From NCBI GenBank assembly GCA_026367775.1, contig CP111163.1, positions 1,240,001 to 1,304,000 of the forward strand: a stretch of DNA of 64,000 nt, read 5' to 3'. The DNA is from Exserohilum rostratum (lineage: Eukaryota > Ascomycota > Dothideomycetes > Pleosporales > Pleosporaceae). The position numbers and the translations under genes were made by a program. Shown here in pieces: positions 46,996 to 58,288 of this stretch (position 1 is its first letter; each line of letters begins with the position of its first letter). The notes beneath the pieces were generated by a model. The model saw only the letters and a program-made list of their open reading frames with translations. It searched no databases and was not told where the DNA came from.

Positions 46996-47948
46996 TCAAT
47001 CCGTATGCCCAAGTTTTGGAGCGTACTCCATTACATGTTTCACTGCAGGTCTCTTAAGCATCTCGGAAGCCCACTCCTTCGTCCGTGGATATAGATCCAT
47101 GTCAACACCCAAGAATTTGAACATCCAAGGCATCGCAAAGGGGAAGTAAGAGAGATCAGCCAATGTAGGCCGATCTGGTAGTGCAATATACCGCTGGCCA
47201 GGTAACGACAACCGCTGTTCCAGAATGTCCCATTGTGCTACAGTATTCGCATGCAGTTTCTCGATGGTGCGAGGCAATTTCACGGGATTCGCGCGACTCG
47301 GGTATCCAGCTGAAAAGTAAAGCCAGTATTTGGCAGTGGCACTAGTGAGATGGATGTTATTCAGAAACTGAGCATGTGGAATGAGGTAACTCTTACCCTA
47401 TACCAGCGGTCTGATATGCTGTCCAAGTCAATACCTCACCCTTTTCTTTCGCGGTTTTGCCAGTCCATAGTCCTTCATTGTCAAAGCAATCGGCGATGTA
47501 TTGAAGGCAAGCAGTTCCCTCGAACACGCGTACGAGTTCACCTGTTACCGGATCGCGGTCACACAGTGCAGGTACCATGCGTTCTGGGTGAATGGTTCGG
47601 GCCCATTGAGTCTTCGTATCAATGACAGAGATAAGGTGCGGTATCTGTAGTTCTTCGGCTAGTATCAATGGCTTGATGTAGTTTATATAAGAAGTCTGGT
47701 CCGCTGTTAAGTAGTGTCAGTGATGGGAATGGTCATTCTCGAAATCTTTCAGCAGCACCTTTTATAACGTAAAGGACGACCCGACCATCTTGAGGACTAA
47801 CATCTCCTATGTGGACTTGGCCATTGCCTGGTTTTACTGATGGTGCTGATAGTTGATCTTGCGCTGCCTTTGCATCTTTCGTCGGTATGACTGGTTTCTC
47901 AATGCTCGCCCATTGGCATCCCTCTTGGGCCTGCTTCATTATTTGCAT
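46996..47948 (-). CDS. gliG: GliG-like glutathione S-transferase
   Basis: GST that adds glutathione to the reactive diketopiperazine, the sulfur-introducing step. Exons 47948-47759, 47703-47397 and 47341-46996, 280 residues. Thioredoxin-like N-terminal half: VVLYV, KPLILAEELQ, MVPALCDRDPVTGE, VFEGTACLQYIADCF; helical C-terminal half: TAYQTAGIG, YIALPDRPTLADLSYFPFAM. The two 55-bp introns begin GTGCTG and GTAAGA. The start is uncertain: ATG at 47948 or 47939 gives about 40 residues more than GliG (about 240); the frame is open further upstream. The gene is divergent from the gliM-like gene. Confidence 0.85.
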
Positions 47949-48041
47949 GATGTTTTCAGATTGGGAATAATGAGGGAATGGGTAGGATCGATGTTGACTA
48001 TACCTTATTACTGTTTTAAAAGTTGCCAAGCATTGAGCACA

Positions 48042-48048
48042 CGGGCCG
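48042..48048. promoter_or_regulatory. CGG-N-CCG motif, gliG/gliM promoter
   Basis: CGGGCCG followed by AA, 94 bp upstream of the gliG-like start. Confidence 0.45.
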
Positions 48049-48109
48049 AAGATGATTCTCGGCGACTTTCTACAAAAAGCTTGTTGCACCACAATACGTC
48101 AAACTTACG

Positions 48110-48118
48110 GCAGCCGAA
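48110..48118. promoter_or_regulatory. CGG-N3-CCG motif, gliG/gliM promoter
   Basis: CGGCAGCCG followed by AAC, 148 bp upstream of the gliM-like start; fits the known TCGG-N3-CCGA form except for the first T. Confidence 0.5.
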
Positions 48119-48265
48119 CAACAAAACCCGAAAACCACTCGTGCCTCCGTCGCGGTTCGTGTAACTTTCGGCCTCGAGGCCTGGCCGACAATTAAAAATG
48201 GTGTCGACCCAGTTGTAGAAGTTAAGGCTCAAGGTACAATCGCAGTCACACATCAACATTACAAA

Positions 48266-49663
48266 ATGAAGACAAACGGCGTAAAGCATAACGATGCGAT
48301 CAGCTACACGGCTCTTCAGGAGCTCCTTACGGACTCTTTGCATGATTTGCGGAAGATTCATGCACGCTTAACACTTCCCCACATCAAGAAACAGCTCGAA
48401 GATGCCCTCCATGATACGGAGAACCTCCCAGACAAGGGCATATTCTCTTTGAGTACCCAAATATTGGATGTACTATATTCTACCGATCGCCTGCTTCAAC
48501 CAGGCAATCTCGTCCTTGCGGATCATTTCCTGGGTAAGTAGCTGAACCGAAAGTAAATCAACCAAGATGTTATTATCTAACTAGTACGATGCTAAAGGAT
48601 ATGCCGACTCGCAATGTCTCCTTGCAGCAGTCAGACAAAAGGTCCCAGATATCCTGGCTTCCGGTCCGATGACGGTGGAAGCCCTTGCAATTGCTGCTGG
48701 CGCTCGCGAAGACCGCTTCCGACAGATTATGCGTGTTATCCATTGCAAGGGAATCTTCTCCTACGATGAATCTTCTGACACTTATTCCAACAACCATCGA
48801 TCTGAACTACTTCGCTCCGATCACTGGACTGGCTGGAACAACTGGGTGGAGCTGTACACCAACCAGTTCTACGAAATGGCGAAGGGAATTCCGGAGTCAA
48901 TCAAACAAGACGCCACCCGCGGAGCGGCACAGTACGCTTTCGATACCGAATTGGACATGTTCACGTATTTTGACAAGAAAGTAAATAGCCACTTGTATTT
49001 TATCTTGATGAACTTTTTCCGAAACTGACATCCATCTAGGGCTGGCTTCCTCAGTTGCACAAAACGCTGGGAGCGGGAGCAATAGCACAGGCTCCGGGCA
49101 TCTTGACAGACTATCCTTGGGCTGACGTTGGAACCGATACTGTTATCGATATTGGTGGAGGAGGTGGAGCACTTATTGCCTCTTTGCTCCGGGGTAATCC
49201 GGATATGAGAGGTGGCGTGTATGATCTGCCCAGTGTCATAGAACACATACGCCCATTCTTTGGCGAAGGTGGCCTCTATGGAGACGTTGGGGACAGAGTC
49301 GATCCATCAAACCTGAAAGCTGGCGATTTCTTCAAAGAAGTACCTCCGAACAGCGTTTACACCATGAAATGGTGCCTCCACGACTGGCTCGATGATGATG
49401 CAATCAAGATCTTGAAGAACATTCGTCAAGCGATTCAAGACGGCCCTAGGAGCCGACTTGTGGTTCTGGAGAGCATATTGTCTGACAATAGTTCTGCTCG
49501 GTTGTCAAGATACGGAGATATCAACATGATGGTTACTGCTAAGGGTCGCGAGAGGACGGAGTCAGAGTGGTATCGATTGGCAAAGGAAGCAGGATGGCGG
49601 ATCGACAAGATATATCCGATGAGAAATGCTTGGGTCGCTGCCATTGACATGAGACCCTCTTAG
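48266..49663 (+). CDS. gliM: GliM-like O-methyltransferase
   Basis: SAM-dependent class I methyltransferase of 424 residues; exons 48266-48533, 48598-48980 and 49040-49663. N-terminal winged-helix dimerisation half (MTVEALAIAAGAREDRFRQ), then the SAM-binding motif VIDIGGGGGALIASLL, GVYDLPSVIEH, and the later YTMKWCLHDWLDDDAIKIL segment with the catalytic His-Asp pair, typical of plant-type O-methyltransferases. The family GliM methylates a hydroxyl group of an ETP intermediate; the true substrate here is not known. Introns begin GTAAGT and GTAAAT. Confidence 0.9.
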
Positions 49664-50064
49664 TACTCATGAGGGCTTAATCCAAAATCAGTCGGGAATT
49701 GGAATTTGGGAACTATGAATATCCATGTTGATGATTTGTACGGTGGTTGTGAAGATATATATACGAAGTATGTTCAGAGTGCGACTCCAAACTCAACCCA
49801 CATACCACAAGGATCTGCAGTGCACAGAGACCCCCATGGGTCTGATCTATTACATGTCAAGACACTTATCAGAATCATTACATGACCTTTGGTGTTTACC
49901 TAGCAGAATTGATGAGTTATACATAACTATTATAATGTTATCGTATACAATCCATCTGCACAGTAGACACATTATTTTCGCTTTGATTAGATCAAAAATA
50001 GTAAAGAGAGTCCAATTCTAACTACAATCGCTATCAGCGCAACAATGTCACGACTGGGTTGTGG
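49664..50064. other. Intergenic region between converging genes
   Basis: AT-rich; 3' flanks of the gliM-like and gliJ-like genes. Nothing recognised. Confidence 0.5.
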
Positions 50065-51455
50065 CTATAGTCCCCTTCTCTGACCCTGCTGCCGCAGCAT
50101 CTCTTTTTGCTCGGTGGTCCAAGGAGAGACTATGTCATCCGACATAATCACAGTACGAGGACAGTTCTGAAGTTTAAATGAAATGTCTTGCACCTCGCGC
50201 AGGACCCTGAGAATATTCATTCCAATTACCATCTTCACCTGCTCGTGAGACAGGTTTCTCTCCAGCATCTCTTTCACTAAACCCGGGTACCCACGGACGT
50301 CATCAAGTTCAGAAGGGCCTGCGAGCATGCCATCGAAGTCAGATCCAATACCGACATGCTCATAGCCAATACGATTGCCGATATACATAATGTGATCGAC
50401 AATGCTGCGAATCGATGGTAGCTTCTCTGGTTGTGCTGGCGAAGTGGAGAGATTCGGCAAAAAGCATACCATACATATTCCTTTGTTTGCTTTGAGGCGA
50501 TCCAGGACATCATCTGTAACATTTCTCGGGTTCTCACAAAGCGCAAAAGCGCACGAGTGAGAAAACATGACTGGTGCCTGGGAAAGTTGCAGTGCTCGTC
50601 GCTGTGTGTCGTGACTCGTATGTGAAAGATCTATAATCCTTTTCATTTTCACGTCGTCAGTAAAGGGGATGTGTTGTGTCTTGGTAGCATTCTCACATTC
50701 CAATGCGATTCATCTCGTGTAAAATATTTGCTCCAGCAACCGATATACCACCATGAGTGGGTGATGGCGCAGTCTGCAGCCGTTAATCAAAACGAGTGTA
50801 TCATTGATTTCAAAGCACATTGACCTACCGCAGAATCTACATACTCATTGCTTTGGTCGTGGCATAGAGTTATGTACCTGACGCCTAGATGATGATATAG
50901 ACGTAGGACACTTGCTCTTCCAGCAATCTGATGGAGGCCTTCCACTCCAATCAGGCTGGCAATCTTCCCGGCACGATATTGATTCCATATATCTTCGGAA
51001 GTTCGAGCCAATCCAAGCTGATCTGGATATCTGGCTACCATCTGGTGCACGACATCGATCTGCTGCAGAGTCTGCTCCAGCACCTGCAGGCGTGCCTCTT
51101 CCGAATTCGATTGAGCACTTAAAATTTTAGTCATTGTTGCTGCTAGCTGATTGTTACTGGGATTAGCTCACCAAGGTACAAAAGCGCTCCAAAACTGACC
51201 GCCAAGACCAGATCCACGCAAACGAATCAAATCTGTCTGTCCAATAGGAAGACTCTCAAGTTGTGCTGCCATATTGTTTTGATACCAGCCTCTGATCATG
51301 TACGGAAAATCATTGTGGCCATCTATGCGCAATTTAGCAAATCTTCGTAATCCACATATCTGTACTTAACTCATACCAATCAATGGACAACTCTTTAGCA
51401 AACTGTGAACCTCATTCGAGAGATCCGAGTTAGCAAAAAGGATATTTTGTGTCAT
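50065..51455 (-). CDS. gliJ: GliJ-like membrane-dipeptidase family enzyme
   Basis: Zinc peptidase (M19 type) that removes the glycine part of the trimmed glutathione adducts. Five exons: 51455-51377, 51322-51172, 51117-50829, 50773-50697 and 50638-50065, total 389 residues. Metal-site motifs in order: DGHND (His 29, Asp 31), SLIGVEGLHQ (Glu), MFSHS (His), GSDFDG (Asp). Four introns of 54-58 bp, all GT-AG. Codon phase is kept at all four joints. In the gliotoxin pathway GliK removes glutamyl and GliJ the glycine. The gene lies head-to-tail with the gliK-like gene, 203 bp apart. Confidence 0.92.
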
Positions 51456-51551
51456 GATGAAATTGGTTTTTGTTTCGCTCGTGGGGTGTGTGTCAAAGAA
51501 TAGCTTTGTTTAAAAGGCATGGCCTGGTTATCATAATGTAGGTGTGTTGTA

Positions 51552-51560
51552 CGGCATCCG
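51552..51560. promoter_or_regulatory. CGG-N3-CCG motif, gliJ promoter
   Basis: CGGCATCCG, 97 bp upstream of the gliJ-like start. Confidence 0.45.
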
Positions 51561-51658
51561 TACCGGAGCGCGTCACAGCATCACTCGGTGATAGCCCAGT
51601 GCCACTAAACTACGTCTGTGCTTCAAAATTTCATTGTAATGGAAGATAGTTATAGTAT

Positions 51659-52483
51659 TTAAGCGGTTACGATTCCTGGATATGCTATCTTGCCGCCATC
51701 ACCACGACCAAACAGTGGCGCATGAACCCAATCATGCCAGCCCCACATCGCTGAATAGACAGCGACAATGACTGTTGACCAATACTTTGGACACTGCCCT
51801 TCACTATTCAAAGATCCTTTGACCCCTTTCGCGAGCCTTGCAACTATTTTCCGTCCAAACCAAAGGAAAACCGATGATCCCAACTGATACCACTTTGATT
51901 GCGCGGGGATATATGGACTCAGCTGATTCAAATATCTCACATAATCCTTTGGAAGATTATTCTCCTGCGCACCCTCTCTCAATAATGTCTACGCCATTTG
52001 TCAGTAAGAAGATTGTAAACTGGCGTTATTTTAAGAGTGGAGTACCAGATACCGCTTGCTTGGGCAAGCATTTGGCCTCCATGGAAACTTTGCCACGAGC
52101 GTACGCATCCGGATTTGTTCCGTTCCTTCCGGGCGCCATGAATCACCCTCGATCTCAATCTCGTCATATGCAACCCCTCCACCTTCTGACCCGATGAGGC
52201 GCTTGAAATCTTCTCTTGAAAGCAGATAAGCCACGCCGCAAACATCTGGTATTTGCTGCTCCTTTTCTGTCCTGGCATAGCGCGCGATACTTGCCATTGA
52301 TGGCTCGCTGTATGGTAACCCAAACACATCAAAGGTGAGGACATAACCAGGTACCCTTACCCATCTGACTTCCAATGGGATGATACCGCGGCCTTGCATT
52401 ACCGACAGCTTCATGTTGGAACCATATCCGAAATACCAGATAGCGTGCAATGCTGATTCCAACTCCATTTTTTCCGAATCCAT
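51659..52483 (-). CDS. gliK: GliK-like gamma-glutamyl cyclotransferase
   Basis: Removes the gamma-glutamyl residues of the bis-glutathione adduct. Exons 52483-52046 and 51988-51659, 255 residues. The N-terminal YFGYGSNM motif is the signature of GGCT-like folds; SEPSMASIARY, GVAYLLSREDFKRL and the EGGGVAYDEIE segment carry the catalytic-glutamate region. The C-terminal part (LPKDYVRYLNQLSPY and after) is GliK-like. The 57-bp intron (GTACTC...GCGTAG) is divisible by three but contains a stop, so it must be spliced. The start is the ATG at 52483; an earlier TTG is not used. Confidence 0.87.
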
Positions 52484-52611
52484 GATTTTTGCGCAAAACG
52501 TATGAGAATTCAACAATTAATGATTTTGCTTTAAATTTCGGTTGCTGCAAAATTTAATGACAAAAGGTCGTGATTCGGGCCTGGTAAATGTGATTGGTGG
52601 TTGTGTTCTCA

Positions 52612-52620
52612 CGGCCACCG
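52612..52620. promoter_or_regulatory. CGG-N3-CCG motif
   Basis: CGGCCACCG between the gliK-like gene and the P450 gene. Confidence 0.4.
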
Positions 52621-52673
52621 TAACGAATGGGAGCCGAAACGAGCTTGAAGGATCTGTGGCGGCTGATCAGTAC

Positions 52674-52682
52674 CGGAAACCG
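52674..52682. promoter_or_regulatory. CGG-N3-CCG motif
   Basis: CGGAAACCG between the gliK-like gene and the P450 gene. Confidence 0.4.
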
Positions 52683-52795
52683 CAGTGTTCAGCAAAAGAA
52701 TCTCCAAACTTTCTACGCTTGAAAGATAACTGAAATAAGAACCTGTAGCCGTGGATAATCTCTTCTGTATTTCATGCTCATCATACATGTTCAAA

Positions 52796-54453
52796 ATGGC
52801 AATTGAATCACAGGGTCATTCAGCCTCAACTATAGTCTTCGTGGCTGCACTGGCTGCAGTTGCGTTTCTATGGGCCTATCTTTCAAGGAATCGTGTCCAG
52901 AGGCCAGACCTACGTGTCTTCGAAGTGACGGACGGAAATGTCGTCGGAAAGCTCGAGGAAGCTCACAGAGAGGCAAGGTCCCCTTGCCAAACTGCAATGA
53001 TTTCGCTGACAGATCATAGTGCCCTTGCGACCCCTTCATATTCGCCATGGCCGGCCAATCCGTGGTAGTCCTACCAGTAAGCGATATTGAAACAATCAAA
53101 GCACTCCCCGAGACCGATGTATCTATCAAGTAAGTGTCCCAAAAGCTAAGGCAAGTGCTTTAGACTGACCTTGATGATTTCAGACATCATCACTACAACG
53201 TTTTTCTCGGTGAATACAGTTATATGGGTACCAAGGCCGATGAATTCGATGCAACTATGCGGCACACTTTGACACGCAACACACCCGTCGTTCTAGCATC
53301 ATTCACGGCAGAAGTGGATTACGCCATGAAACAATGCATCGGCGAGGTCAGACCAGATTCATGGAAGCCTGTAAAGGTCCGGGGCGCCATGTCTCGTGTT
53401 GCTTCCTTGATGTCAGGCCGTGCATTTGTTGGACTCCCGCTTTCTCGAGATCCCGTCTGGGTGGAAGCTACAGTAAACTACACTCAAGATGTATCAAGGG
53501 CTTGGATGAAACTCATTATGCTTCCCTGGCCGTTGCGCCCTATCATCGCGCCTTTTCTCACCGAAGTACGCAACCTACTGCGCCAGAAAAAGCTGAATGA
53601 AAATAGCCTCGCTCCTCTAATCAAAGAGAAGCAGTACGGACTTGGAAAAGATAAGGCAGTGGCTGGTGGCGATATGATCGAATGGTTCATGCAGCGATAT
53701 AAGAACAACCAGCCGACAGCACAGCAGTTAGGAAGGGACCAGCTTCTGGCAACATTCGCATCCATCTACAATCTCTCTAACGCACTGAGTTACATCATTT
53801 ATGATTTGGCTGGATACCCGGAGTATATCCAGGAGCTTCGAGAGGAAATTATCAACGTTATTGGCGAGGGTGGTGTGCTTGACAAAGCGACGCTGCCTAA
53901 GCTCCGCAAGCTTGACTCATTCGCGCGAGAGTCGCAACGCATGAATCCTCCATCACTTGGTAAGCATGATGTTATTGGAATATATTATGTGCTGCGCTGA
54001 CATTTCAAAGTGAACATTCCGAGAGTTGTGACGAACCCCAAGGGCCTTCGCACTTCCACTGGCCATGTGATTCCCAAAGGGAACACCATAACGATCCGTG
54101 CGCATCCTATCAACCAGGATCCCAAAAACTGGACTGATCCAGCCAAATTCGATGGTATGCGCTTTTATAAGCTCCGTCAAATCCCAGGCAACGAGCAAAA
54201 ATACCAGCACTCGTCTACAGGGGTGGATAACATCAATTTCGGACACGGGATTTGGGCCTGTCCTGGTCGTTTCTTTGCAGCTGCAGAAATTCGAGTTGTT
54301 ATGGCTTATTGTCTCATGGAGTACGATTTGCGTGTTGTACCTGGTGAGCAGAAGCCAGGTCAAGTTCATTATGGGCTAGCAACTCTGCCTGATGGAGAAA
54401 GGGCCATTGAATTCAGGAAGCGGACCCCCGAAGTAAACATCTTGTGGAAGTAG
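52796..54453 (+). CDS. Cytochrome P450, ETP cluster, with a GC-AG intron
   Basis: P450 of 501 residues; exons 52796-52972, 53020-53129, 53184-53959 and 54011-54453. Anchor STIVFVAALAAVAFLWAYL. Intron 1 (52973-53019) begins GCAAGG, not GT, ends CATAG and has a GCTGAC branch site; only this splice joins the HREC and DPFIFAMAGQS parts in frame without a stop. Family signs: KHHHYNVFLGEYSYMGTKADEF, ARESQRMNPP (ExxR), FGHGIWACPGR (heme Cys). The I-helix (FASIYNLSNALSY) lacks the usual Thr pair, so oxygen activation may differ. Similar to fungal CYP of GliC/GliF type. An ATG at 52787 in frame is also possible. Function in oxidation of the core is inferred. Confidence 0.85.
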
Positions 54454-54560
54454 AATATTGGAGAACTAGATCGATAAGATCAAGAAATTGATGCATGATC
54501 ATTGAATCTATTAGTGTTGCTCCTAAAATTGGGGATTTGCATTTCGGTGTCCACATTAAG

Positions 54561-54567
54561 CGGACCG
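54561..54567. promoter_or_regulatory. CGG-N-CCG motif, long form, P450 promoter
   Basis: CGGACCG in ATTAAGCGGACCGCCGAA, about 127 bp upstream of the next P450 start. Confidence 0.6.
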
Positions 54568-54693
54568 CCGAACATAGGGATGCCGGAAAAGCTCCCACCC
54601 TGACTTGATGTTGTACTCAGACGCTTAAATAAAGATGCGCTCTGCCGTTTCAATCTTTCTTCATCACTCAGCAACAACATAACCTTCACCACT

Positions 54694-56472
54694 ATGGAGT
54701 ATTTGGCAAACACTACGGCTATACCGGACATCCCAGTCCTCACTCATCTGGAGACGATTCCAATCAAGGTCTTCCTCCCAACGGCCATTGTTATCTTGAG
54801 TTCTGTAGTATTCTTGTTTCGTTCAGAACCAGACTATTCGGCGCAGCAAGGCGGAGAGAAAATCCGCATAGCGCATTACAACCTACCTTTTGTCGGACAT
54901 ATTGTGTCTGCTATATGGAACATTGACGCTTTTCTTCGAGCCAACCGGTAAGAACGCACATGATGGCATATCTAAAAGAGAATCTCGCTAACGAAAGACT
55001 ACAGAGACCGCTCTCCTCACGGAATCTTCAGGCTGAACATGTTCCGGACGAATGCATCGATCATCCACTCGCCTTCATTGATGAAGAGCTTCTTTGCTCT
55101 GCCAGGTGCAGCCGTCGAGCACAAGACTCTAGGCGCACAAGTAACATGCAAGATCTTTGGATATCCAACAACTGAGATTCAGCCACTTGTCCAGCACTTT
55201 GATGAGCTGATGAACACTTTCGTCACTGAACTGATGCGAGGCCCAAGTTTTGAGCGGTCTACAATACGTCTAGTAGGTCACATTGAGCAAGAGGTCCCGA
55301 GGCTCTTATCTCTGGACGGAAAAAATCCCAGACCATGGGAAAGAACAGCCAAAGTTAAAGGCGCCGAAGTTTCGCTCTTTCCCCTTGTACGCAACTCGAT
55401 CGGAACGCTATCTTCGATAGAACTCATGGGTTCGGAGCTGATGAAAGCCCATCCAGACCTGCTCCAAGATGTTTGGCAAATCGATGCCAATATCATGGGT
55501 TTTGTATTCGGCTACCCATCATTTCTTCCTTCCATTTCTAGAGCCAACAAGTGCAAAGCAAGGATACTTGAAAAAATGACCACATGGCACCAGCAGATGG
55601 AAGACGTTGGCGGTATCGCCGAACCCAACACGCAAAATACCAGGTTTGAGGATGTTAGCGATCTGATGAAGCAGCGCCAACGAATATGGTCCAAGCATAA
55701 CTTCTCCATGCGTGCCCGCGCTGCTGTCGACCTGGCTATTCTTTGGGCGTGAGTACCATACCTTGGTTATTGACTATTCTCTGTACTAACAAGACACGTA
55801 AGTCTTAACGCCAACTCCAATTCCGCTGCATACTGGACCATTGTCAACCTCCACAACAACCCAGACATACTCGCTCGTGTTCGTGAGGAAATAAAGCCCT
55901 ACGCCAAACTTGAAGGCAGAGAGGGACGATTGAGTCTTGACTGGCAAGGTCTCCTCAATCGCTGCCCTCTCCTAAAAGCTTCTTACTTTGAAAGTCTTCG
56001 TGTCGACTCAGCACCCTGGAGTTTCAAGACTCTGCAGCGTGACGTTCAGATTAAAGAAGACCCTGAAGACTTCCGGCAAAAAAATGGCAGTATCGACCAG
56101 TCGAAAGAGGCTATGGCAGTATTCAAATTACGAAAAGGCGATGTGGCGCTGATCCCGGCGGATCTCCATCATACTGACCCCATCTACTTTCCTTCGCCCC
56201 AAAAATTCAATCCCTGGAGGTACATATCCAAATCAGATGGGATGGATCGAGCGGAAATTGGTACTATACGCCCTTATGGTGGTGGCTCGACCATGTGCAA
56301 GGGAAGGATGCTTGCGGAGCGAGAGGTTTTGAGTTATGTAGCGGCTGTGTTGACATGCTGGGACTTGGAACCTGCGGAGGGAAGCCACTGGGGTATGCAT
56401 AAGCAGAAAAAGACGAGTGGGGTGTGTGCGCCCGGAGATGATCTGAGGGTGATACTGACTCCTCGATTCTAA
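54694..56472 (+). CDS. Cytochrome P450, CYP7/CYP8-like, ETP cluster
   Basis: P450 of 555 residues; exons 54694-54947, 55005-55748 and 55803-56472. N-terminal anchor near IKVFLPTAIVILSSVVFLF. I-helix region WALNANSNSAAYW has Asn in place of the usual Thr, as in CYP7/CYP8 (prostacyclin-synthase-like) enzymes. K-helix ESLR, and an unusual heme loop RPYGGGSTMCKGR. Introns begin GTAAGA and GTGAGT. CYP8-like fungal P450s often rearrange or hydroxylate unusual substrates, so it may tailor the ring or side chain of the ETP. It follows the previous P450 in the same orientation after 240 bp; a shared promoter is unlikely because of the motif at 54561. Confidence 0.87.
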
Positions 56473-56557
56473 CATGTATCTAATCTTGAACCGATTTTCA
56501 TAGCAAATGATTCCAGGGGGTAGAAGGACCGTTCGAGGAAAATTGAAATTGAGATTT

Positions 56558-58288
56558 CTACGGTTTGATAAACATGTACTCTTCACCCCGACTTTCTAAC
56601 GATGCAATGAGGCGATACGCAGATGCCTCTGTGTCTGCTTGTAAAGATGCTCGCACCCGGTTGTTATTTGCAAAGCCTCTCCCGCTGTTGGATTGCGAGA
56701 AAGTCACGCAGATGCGTGCAATCTCAATGCAACGACGAAGCTCTTTACCAATAATGTGGTTGCGAAGCGTTACCTGATCTTCTCCGCTTAGCTCGTAGCA
56801 TCCAATACGTAACTGCATGGTGGATGCATATGAGCAAGCTCCCGACCCGGTCTTGCGGGGGCATTGAGTCTTCTCATGCGAGGGAAGATCATCAATCATT
56901 GTGTTAGCGGTCGGTAGCGCGATGAGATTAGTTAAGTCCCATTCTCCGTCGATAGCGTCATTCACATTTGGCCCTTCTTCCGAGTTGATAGCATCGATGA
57001 TGTATCCGTAGTTCTCTAAGATCAAATCGAGGGCCGAGGCTACTAAAACAATGCAGCTGTTACAGGTACGGAACGACTCTTTTCCGATCGCAACGCGAAG
57101 TCCTGCCATGGCTTTTCTATTCATGATCAAACGACTGTCAATGCGGACCGGGCCAGTGCTCCGTACGCCCAGCTCGAGATCGTGTATGATCTTCATGAGA
57201 GAAGAGAGGGGTGTTTGAGGAGACTGTTCAACACCAACATCCGCGTTCTCACCGTAGGAAAGGCTACCAGAGACAGAGGCCCGGGTAGGAGCGCCCAAAT
57301 CGCTGTAGTTACACGGCACACCCGAACTTGGAGTTTGTAGACCTGTGTCAAATCCTTGCTGTAGCAAATCTGGCGGGGTAGGAAAGGCATGCGGAAGGGT
57401 TTCACCAAGATGCAGCATGGTGTCGTGGTCGTATGAGAAGCTGTCAGCGCATGCCATGGAGGTTTGCGGAAGAGTGACCGTTGCAGGTGGGCCAGCCAAT
57501 GAAGGGCTTTCCCGCATTGTACCCATATTGGAGTCTAGTCCCGGGTGATCGAACAAAGAGAATTCGTCAAAATTACCCTGGTCAATTGCTGACGTGATGC
57601 TGTCCGGCAGGAGGTCGTGTGAGCTATGCTCATCATGTCCTAGTGAAGGTCCGTTTAGATCTACCATTTCCGCAGAACCATGCGGTAGAAGGTCTTGTGG
57701 AGTCATATGTTCTACTCCAAGTCGAGACTGCCGATGCTCATATGGTGGCAGCTCACGCTGTGGTGATGGTTCATTGGTCGTAGACGAAGAGTGTGTAGAA
57801 GCCCGCTCGCTGCGCTGGTCATGTTGCTGCTGCTGATGTTGGGTCTTCTCCTGTTGCTGTTGCTGGACCTTCTCCGCTGGTTTTTCGTGTCTTTTTCGTT
57901 TGCCTCTCTTTATTGACATGCGGCCGACCATGGAGATTTCGTAGTCGCATGTGAGGCCATTGTCTCGGCAACGCGTACAGCCACTGCGCTCGCCACTACA
58001 TTTAACCTACAACAGCGGTTAGCCAAAGGGATGCACCAAATTGCATGGGTCGTGTCCCAAGCGCCAAGCAATGCTTTGGAAAGCATAATATGTACCCACC
58101 TTGGCAGAGTGACAGTTAGTGCATGCCATGCGCATGCGTAGAGGTCTTCGAGATGCAGACGACGATGCGGTCCGTGGTAATGCGCTGAGTTTTGCATTGA
58201 CCGTATCTTGGTCAGGAAAACCATTGGCGCTACTCATTCTGAATGGATAAGTGAGAAATGTCGCGATTTCCGGGGTTGAAGTTGTCAT
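56558..58288 (-). CDS. gliZ: GliZ-like Zn2Cys6 cluster regulator
   Basis: Likely pathway activator. Exons 58288-58100 and 58006-56558, 545 residues. The Zn2Cys6 cluster (C-x2-C-x6-C-x6-C-x2-C-x6-C; residues about 56-82) is interrupted by the 93-bp intron after ACTNCHSAK; the next exon gives VKCSGERSGCTRC. A basic RGKRKRHEK segment follows, then Gln-rich low complexity (about residues 95-115). C-terminal part has an AflR-like regulatory character (SLMKIIHDLELG). Start 58288 may be too early: a second ATG at 58237 is in frame and closer to the usual start. The inverted CGG repeats in the other cluster promoters are its expected targets. Confidence 0.88.

Larger units (their letters stand above)
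47949..48265. promoter_or_regulatory. Divergent promoter gliG-like / gliM-like
   Basis: About 320 bp; carries CGGGCCG (48042-48048) and CGGCAGCCG (48110-48118, CGG-N3-CCG followed by AA). Confidence 0.6.
52484..52795. promoter_or_regulatory. Divergent promoter gliK-like / P450
   Basis: Contains CGGCCACCG (52612-52620) and CGGAAACCG (52674-52682), both CGG-N3-CCG. No N1 form seen here. Confidence 0.55.
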
